DNA of 64,000 bases from Fagopyrum homotropicum (Eukaryota; Streptophyta; Magnoliopsida; Caryophyllales; Polygonaceae). The stretch lies in NCBI GenBank assembly GCA_033239125.1, contig BSWB01000002.1:160797909-160861908 (forward strand), given 5' to 3'. The notes beneath the pieces are model-generated. The model saw only the letters and a list, made by a program, of their open reading frames with translations, had not been told where the DNA came from and searched no databases. Made by a program: the position numbers and the translations under genes. Below are positions 59,065 to 64,000 of this stretch, in pieces (the first letter of the stretch is position 1; each line of letters begins with the position of its first letter).

Positions 59065-61164
59065 ATGGCTGAGGAGAAAACAATTGAGAATGGCTCTAAC
59101 TCCATCTCTGCTATCATCCCCGGATGGTTCTCCGAGATTAGCCCAATGTGGCCCGGTAAGTCTCTATCTCACATCAAAACACGGAAATTTTAAGGTATTT
59201 TGAGCATTTTTCGGTTCGGTTCTGTCTTTGGACCGGACCGGACCAAAAACAATAGGCCCGGTTTTCGGTCCAACCAATTTGGTCCACATTCGATGCGGTC
59301 CGGTGCGGTCCACAATCGGTCCTGTCCAGATCTTTTTTTAAAAATAAATAAAATAGAACGAAAATATTTTGTTTTGATATTATTCTGGTCTGGTCCAGTC
59401 AGATCCAGGTTCGGGCCTATAATTTTGTAAATATCACAAGTTTTTTGGTCCATCCAATCCTGGGCCGGTTTTGAACCGGATCTGGACCGAATAATTCAGT
59501 CCATTTTCGATCTGCATTGTTCCGGTCCTGTTTGGACCTATAAACACTCCTACTTGTGAAAACTTGAAAATACGGATTTTCAAGTTTTATTGGTCATGCA
59601 GGGGAAGCACATTCTCTAAAGGTGGAGAAGATTTTGTTTCAAGGAAAATCATTGTACCAAAATGTTATGGTTTTTCAGGTATTTAATTAATTCTCGTTAT
59701 TTGTTAATTAGTTTTAGAATGATTTTAGTGTATATTTTATATTTTGTTGTGCATTTTTCAGTCCTCAACCTATGGAAAAGTTCTCGTCTTGGATGGTGTC
59801 ATTCAACTTACTGAGAGAGACGAGTTTGCGTATCAGGAGATGATCACTCATCTTCCTCTTTGCTCCATTCCGAACCCGAAAAGGGTTAGTAACTTCTCTA
59901 ATACTACATCAAATTATTATGGCCTAAAATTGCAATCGTTCTTATTTTTCATCTTTTGATTCGTTCTCACTGAAATGTGTTCATGTATATATTAGAATCT
60001 TAAGCTAATAATATGTATGTCAAGTTCAGGTTCTGGTGATCGGAGGAGGAGATGGCGGTGTCTTGCGTGAGATTGCTCGTCATTCATCTGTTGAACGTAT
60101 CGATATGTGTGAAATTGATGAGATGGTCGTTAACGTAAGACACCTTTTTTCACAAAACATCGTGTTAAGTATTTGTGTTCTTCATCACTAAACATGTGAG
60201 AATAAAAAACCTACAGGTTTCTAAGAAGTTTTTTCCAAACGTTGCGATTGGATTCGAAGATCCCCGAGTTCATTTACACATTGGAGATGGTAGAACTAAA
60301 TCAATCTTTTCCAATCATGCATTATATAATAACCGAATATGAAATGATCCGATAAATGTTGACCCTAATCATATTCGAAAAAACTTCAGGAGTTGCTTTC
60401 TTGAGGGATGCAGTTGCAGGAACTTACGATGTAGTTATAGTTGATTCATCTGATCCCATAGGTAAATATTTCTTATATAGTTAAAAATAAATAAAGTAAA
60501 TATCAAAAAATCACATGTTTTTTTTTCAACAAAAAAGTCGCAGCATATAACTTTTACCATAACGTTATTCAGGTCCTGCTCAAGAGCTGTTCGAGAAACC
60601 ATTTTTCGAGTCAATTGCAAAGGCGCTTAGACCCGGCGGAGTTGTGTCTACTCAAGCTGAAAGCATATGGCTTCACATGAACATCATTGAAGAGATTGTC
60701 AAGAACTGTCGACAAATCTTCAAGGGCTCGACCAACTACGCTTGGACAACGGTTCCTACGTATCCCAGGTTTGTATCCTCATGTTCAACTCGTTTAGAAT
60801 CAAATGAGCATATTTTTAGCACGTTCATGAACTTTTTTTAAAAGCCGAGCTTCAAAATATGTTCATACTTAGCTTCCTTTTACCTTTTGCAGCGGTGTGA
60901 TGGGTTTCATGCTTTGTTCTACTGAGGGTCCTGAGGTCGACTTCAAGAACCCAGTGAATGCGATTGATGAAGTCGAAAATGAGGCCAATGCGAAACGACC
61001 ATTGAAATTCTACAACAAAGAGGTATGTATATATTGTTGTTTGTTAGTTGAACTTGTTGTTGCATTTGCTATGAGGTTATCTGATTAGAGTGTTTTGGAT
61101 CCTTTTGTAGTTACATTCTGCTGCCTTTTGCTTACCGACTTTCGCCAAGAAGGTCATCGGCTAG
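59065..61164 (+). CDS. SPDS: Spermidine synthase
   Basis: Nine exons: 59065-59155, 59602-59678, 59762-59884, 60030-60134, 60217-60289, 60390-60461, 60573-60768, 60893-61022 and 61111-61164. All are GT-AG with fitting phases, giving 306 residues. It has the polyamine synthase N-terminus (IPGWFSEISPMWPG), the substrate motif YGKVLVLDGVIQLTERDE, the decarboxylated-SAM site VLVIGGGDGGVLRE (about 98-111) and the catalytic VDSSDPIGP (Asp about 175 and 178). TTVPTYPSGVMGF and LHSAAFCLPTFAKKVIG follow. It transfers an aminopropyl group to putrescine. The intact GGGDGG and QLTERDE argue against the related putrescine N-methyltransferase. The C-terminus stops a few residues earlier than many SPDS proteins. 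Intron 1 carries a GGACCGGA island. Confidence 0.94.
59205..59545. repeat. GGTCCGGTCC repeat island in SPDS intron 1
   Basis: Variants of GGACCGGACCGGACC, GGTCCGGTGCGGTCC and GGTCTGGTCC fill about 330 bp, like the hAT element at 51450 but with different surrounding phrases. I could not fix target duplications. It is probably a related hAT-type element. Confidence 0.6.
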
Positions 61165-61552
61165 CTCGCGACAACAAGAAAGTATGAACCAAGGACGATC
61201 TTAACTAGATTATAAGCTTAGTTTTTAGTCATATGTTAAGTAATAAGGATTCAGCTAAGTCAACATTTAAATACTTGTTTGGTAATTGATCTTGGTTCAT
61301 GAGACTTTCTTATTGCTATGCAAATGTTTTTTCATTTAGTTCATAAATAAATGGCATCTGATCCGATTCTCCATAAGTTTTGATTCATATATTCTATATA
61401 TGTTGGGCCTCGGACAACTTTGGGCCGAGTTAGAGAACTGAGAACATCTACTTCAATATGAATTTGGGTTGTTTCAAAAAACCAAACGGCCCACAAGCCC
61501 AATAGCAGCTTGTATAACTTAGCGACTATTCAGATATGGGTCTCAGCATCTA
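61165..61552. other. SPDS 3' flank
   Basis: The first part (to about 61390) recurs at 63776-64000 as part of the partial duplication. No other gene is seen. Confidence 0.6.
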
Positions 61553-62520
61553 TTATACTTACTAAAACAGAGCACGGGTCGATGACGTGGCGCGCTGTAA
61601 ACGCAGGATTTTTGAAATGGAGTTCTCACAATTAAAGCCAATAAATCTTTATTTTTTACACTATTTTTTAACAATAAAATCTTTTATTATTAAAATAATA
61701 ATTTTATAAAAACCAAATCATTATATCTTTATTCTTTACACTATATTTTAAACCATAAAATCTTTTATTATTAAAATAATAATTTTATAGAAACCAAATC
61801 AGTATATCTTTATTTTTTACACTATATTTCAAACCATAAAATCTTTTATTATTAAAATAATAATTTTATATAAACTAAATCATTATTTTTACACTATATT
61901 TTAAACTAAAAAATCTTTTATTATTAAAGTAATCTATATCTATATCTATATCTATTATCTATTATACATACTAAAACAGAGTGCGTGATTTGATGACGTG
62001 GCATGTTGTGGAAGCAGCAATCAAATGGAGCTCCCACAATTTTTTGGCCAATAAATATTTATTTTTTACGCCAGAAAATATTTTTTTACTAAACTAACAA
62101 CTGCTATTCAAAATTGTACGTAACTTTTTTTTTTGTTGGAGATTCTCCAAGATTTTATAGGTCAATAAATGTTTATTTTTTAAGCCAGAAAATCTTTCAC
62201 GTAACCTTTTTGTTAGCGAATCTCTAATTTTTAATTCTTTTGTCAGACAAATTTATTATAATAAAAATACATTATAACCGATCAGATAATTATCAAAGGC
62301 TCAGCCGAATTTTACGGTTAATTTTAACCAATTTATAAAATCTAGCCGGATCTCAATTTTATCAGATCTTATCATATCCTTGAAAATTCCACAATACGCT
62401 TCCTACGTGTATTCTATAAATACCGTACTCCATTACGTAAAATTGTATCTTCTGCTTTGTTATTCTTTCCAATACCCTATTATTCAATCCTCTCATTGAT
62501 TCATTCTTCTAAAGGTAATT
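61553..62520 (+). mobile_element. Helitron-like sequence with repeated 5' termini
   Basis: CTATTATACTTACTAAAACA near 61553 and CTATTATACATACTAAAACA near 61954, each followed by GAG and a GATGACGTGGC phrase, look like two Helitron 5' ends in the same orientation. Near 62410-62515 a promoter-like CTATAAATACC then ATTCATTCTTC resembles the leader of autonomous Helitrons. No 3' hairpin plus CTAG was found, so the call is tentative. Confidence 0.4.
61640..61935. repeat. Minisatellite, about 80-bp unit, four copies
   Basis: Units contain TCTTTATTTTTTACACTATA, ATAAAATCTTTTATTATTAA and AATAATAATTTTATA, and are spaced 81, 79 and about 73 bp. It lies in the Helitron-like sequence. Confidence 0.85.
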
Positions 62521-63180
62521 TCGTTCCTATTCTCAAATATATAACCCGTTACTTCATAACGTATATTAATTTATCATTTCTATCTTTTTAAAAAGCTGCA
62601 TTGTCATTCTTCATGCATTGTCATTCCGGCTTTCCAGTTTTGCCGTTCAAAGATCTGATTTTTCCGGTCAATCTGTAGGTACGGTATTAATTCGGTTTTC
62701 TTTTTTGATAATATATTGGTTTACTACCCAATATGTTTGAAAAAACAATGGCCCACCCACCTTTTTTTGAAAAATACGGGATTGTTTTTTCTAAGGATTT
62801 CAATAGCTGATCGGTTTTAGTTTTATTTTCCAAAAATATATTTTAAAGTCTTTTTAAAATAAATAATATCATCCTAATTAATTTTATCAATTTTGTTATT
62901 GGTTTTAAAAAGAAAAGTCATCGAAAAATTTATGGAAAAAATTTGGATTTATAAGTCACAAAAATTCCAAATATAATTCGGACTTTTTTATTTTCCAAAA
63001 ATAAATTTTAAAATGTTTTCAAAATAATTGATTGTATCTTCAATATTTAGATATGTTACAATGTATAAATTGTATTTTGTCAAAATATTTTTAAAAAAGG
63101 TGTATGTCTTTAAAGATTTTAAAGCGAACGGAGTTTTATTCACAAAAGATTTTAAACTATTTTAAATATGTATATTTTAA
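62521..63180. other. AT-rich, no recognisable gene
   Basis: No coding frame is supported up to the point where similarity to SPDS intron 6 begins (about 63181). Confidence 0.5.
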
Positions 63181-63189
63181 ACTTTTATC

Positions 63190-63775
63190 ATGACATTGTT
63201 CAGGGCTGCGCAAGAGCTATTCGAGAAACCATTTTTCGAGTCAATTGCAAAGGCGCTTAGACCCGGTGGAGTTGTGTCTACTCAAGCTGAAAGCATATGG
63301 CTTCACATGAACATCATTGAAGAGATTGTCAAGAACTGTCGACAAATCTTCAAGGGTTCGAGCAACTACGCTTGGACAACGGTTCCTACGTATCCCAGGT
63401 TTGTATCGTCATGTTCAACTCGTTCAGAATCAAATGAACATATTTTTAGCACAAACCCAGCTTAAAAATACGTTCATACTTAACTTCCTTTTACCTTTTG
63501 CAGCGGTGTGATGGGTTTCATGCTTTGTTCTACTGAGGGTCCTGAGGTCGACTTCAAGAATCCAGTGAATCCGATTGATGAAGTCGAAAATGAGGCCAAT
63601 GCGAAACGACCATTGAAATTCTACAACAAAGAGGTATGTATATATTGTTGTTTGTTAGTTGAACTTGTTGTTGCATTTGCTATGAGGTTATCTGATTAGA
63701 GTGTTTTGGATCCTTTTGTAGTTACATTCTGCTGCCTTTTGCTTACCGACTTTCGCCAAGAAGGTCATCGGCTAG
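63190..63775 (+). pseudogene. Spermidine synthase 3' partial duplicate
   Basis: Exons 7-9 of SPDS recur at 63204-63398, 63504-63633 and 63722-63775 with intact splice sites and few substitutions. Sequence similarity begins abruptly at about 63181 (equivalent to about 60551) and runs to the window edge. Exon 7 has a 1-base deletion and changed first bases next to the acceptor, so the old acceptor no longer restores the SPDS frame. However, an ATG at 63190, in former intron sequence, reads MTLFRAAQELFEKPFFESIA straight into the SPDS frame, and joined to the next two exons gives 130 residues. This lacks the decarboxylated-SAM site and catalytic Asp, so it cannot be an active synthase. Confidence 0.85.
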
Positions 63776-64000
63776 CTCGCGACAACAAGAAAGTATGAAC
63801 CAAGGACGATCTTAACTAGATTATAAGCTTAGTTTTTAGTCATATGTTAAGTAATAAGGATTCAGCTAAGTCAACATTTAAATACTTGTTTGGTAATTGA
63901 TCTTGGTTCATGAGACTTTCTTATTGCTATGCAAATGTTTTTTCATTTAGTTCATAAATAAATGACATCTGATCCGATTCTCCATAAGTTTTGATTCATA

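Noticed and set aside
59065..61164. Putrescine N-methyltransferase instead of spermidine synthase
   Set aside because: The GGGDGG decarboxylated-SAM site and LTERDE are of the synthase type. Methyltransferases of this origin have altered residues there.

Overview
This is nuclear DNA of a eudicot plant: AT-rich, with spliced genes using GT-AG introns, and most of its length made of transposable elements. I cannot name the species. Five intact or near-intact host genes stand out. Two are tandem copies of an equilibrative nucleoside transporter (ENT1-type, minus strand, 23120-25223 and 33002-35097). The others are a xyloglucan endotransglucosylase/hydrolase of the XTH33 type (44701-46315, plus), a mitochondrial aldehyde dehydrogenase of the ALDH2B type (47548-50975, minus, ten exons) and a spermidine synthase (59065-61164, plus, nine exons). 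The 3' third of the spermidine synthase is repeated at the right edge (63190-63775). A two-exon 160-residue ORF at 5229-5786 (minus) encodes a predicted coiled-coil, tail-anchored protein of unknown function.

Layout. 1-7.2 kb: a gypsy-type LTR end, a broken PIF/Harbinger transposase, a Myb/SANT-like ORF and the tail-anchored protein ORF. 7.2-12.4 kb: a long LTR-like insertion that appears to split an old ENT relic, then an RNase H (LINE) relic. 13.0-17.2 kb: a 4.2-kb Mutator-like element (9-bp target duplication AATAAATAA) that carries a GATA zinc-finger exon and is itself interrupted by a second 1.5-kb Mutator-like element. 17.8-22.9 kb: MITEs, minisatellites and a second RNase H relic. 22.9-35.3 kb: the ENT tandem pair. 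The copy-A flank holds a 2.3-kb Helitron and a 3.4-kb hAT-like element, and the flank of copy B preserves the matching empty Helitron site. 35.3-44.4 kb: a tandem TRIM retrotransposon, a plastid-DNA insert joining ndhF to psbC, and two elements built of CGG-containing short repeats. 44.4-51 kb: XTH33 and ALDH2B. 51.4-53.9 kb: a small hAT element and a 2.0-kb Mutator-like element of the same family as the one at 13 kb. 54-58.5 kb: LINE remains interrupted by two tandem 383-bp Helitrons. 58.9-64 kb: spermidine synthase and its partial copy.

The host genes are not an operon or a pathway cluster. They act separately in nucleoside uptake, cell-wall remodelling, aldehyde detoxification and polyamine synthesis. 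The most unusual material is repeat biology: a Mutator-like family with two Pack-MULE-like members and two MITE derivatives in one window; its large members contain a palindrome-forming CATACCAGAA array. There is also a set of separate islands each built from a different CGG-containing short repeat, two of which have exact 8-bp hAT target duplications.
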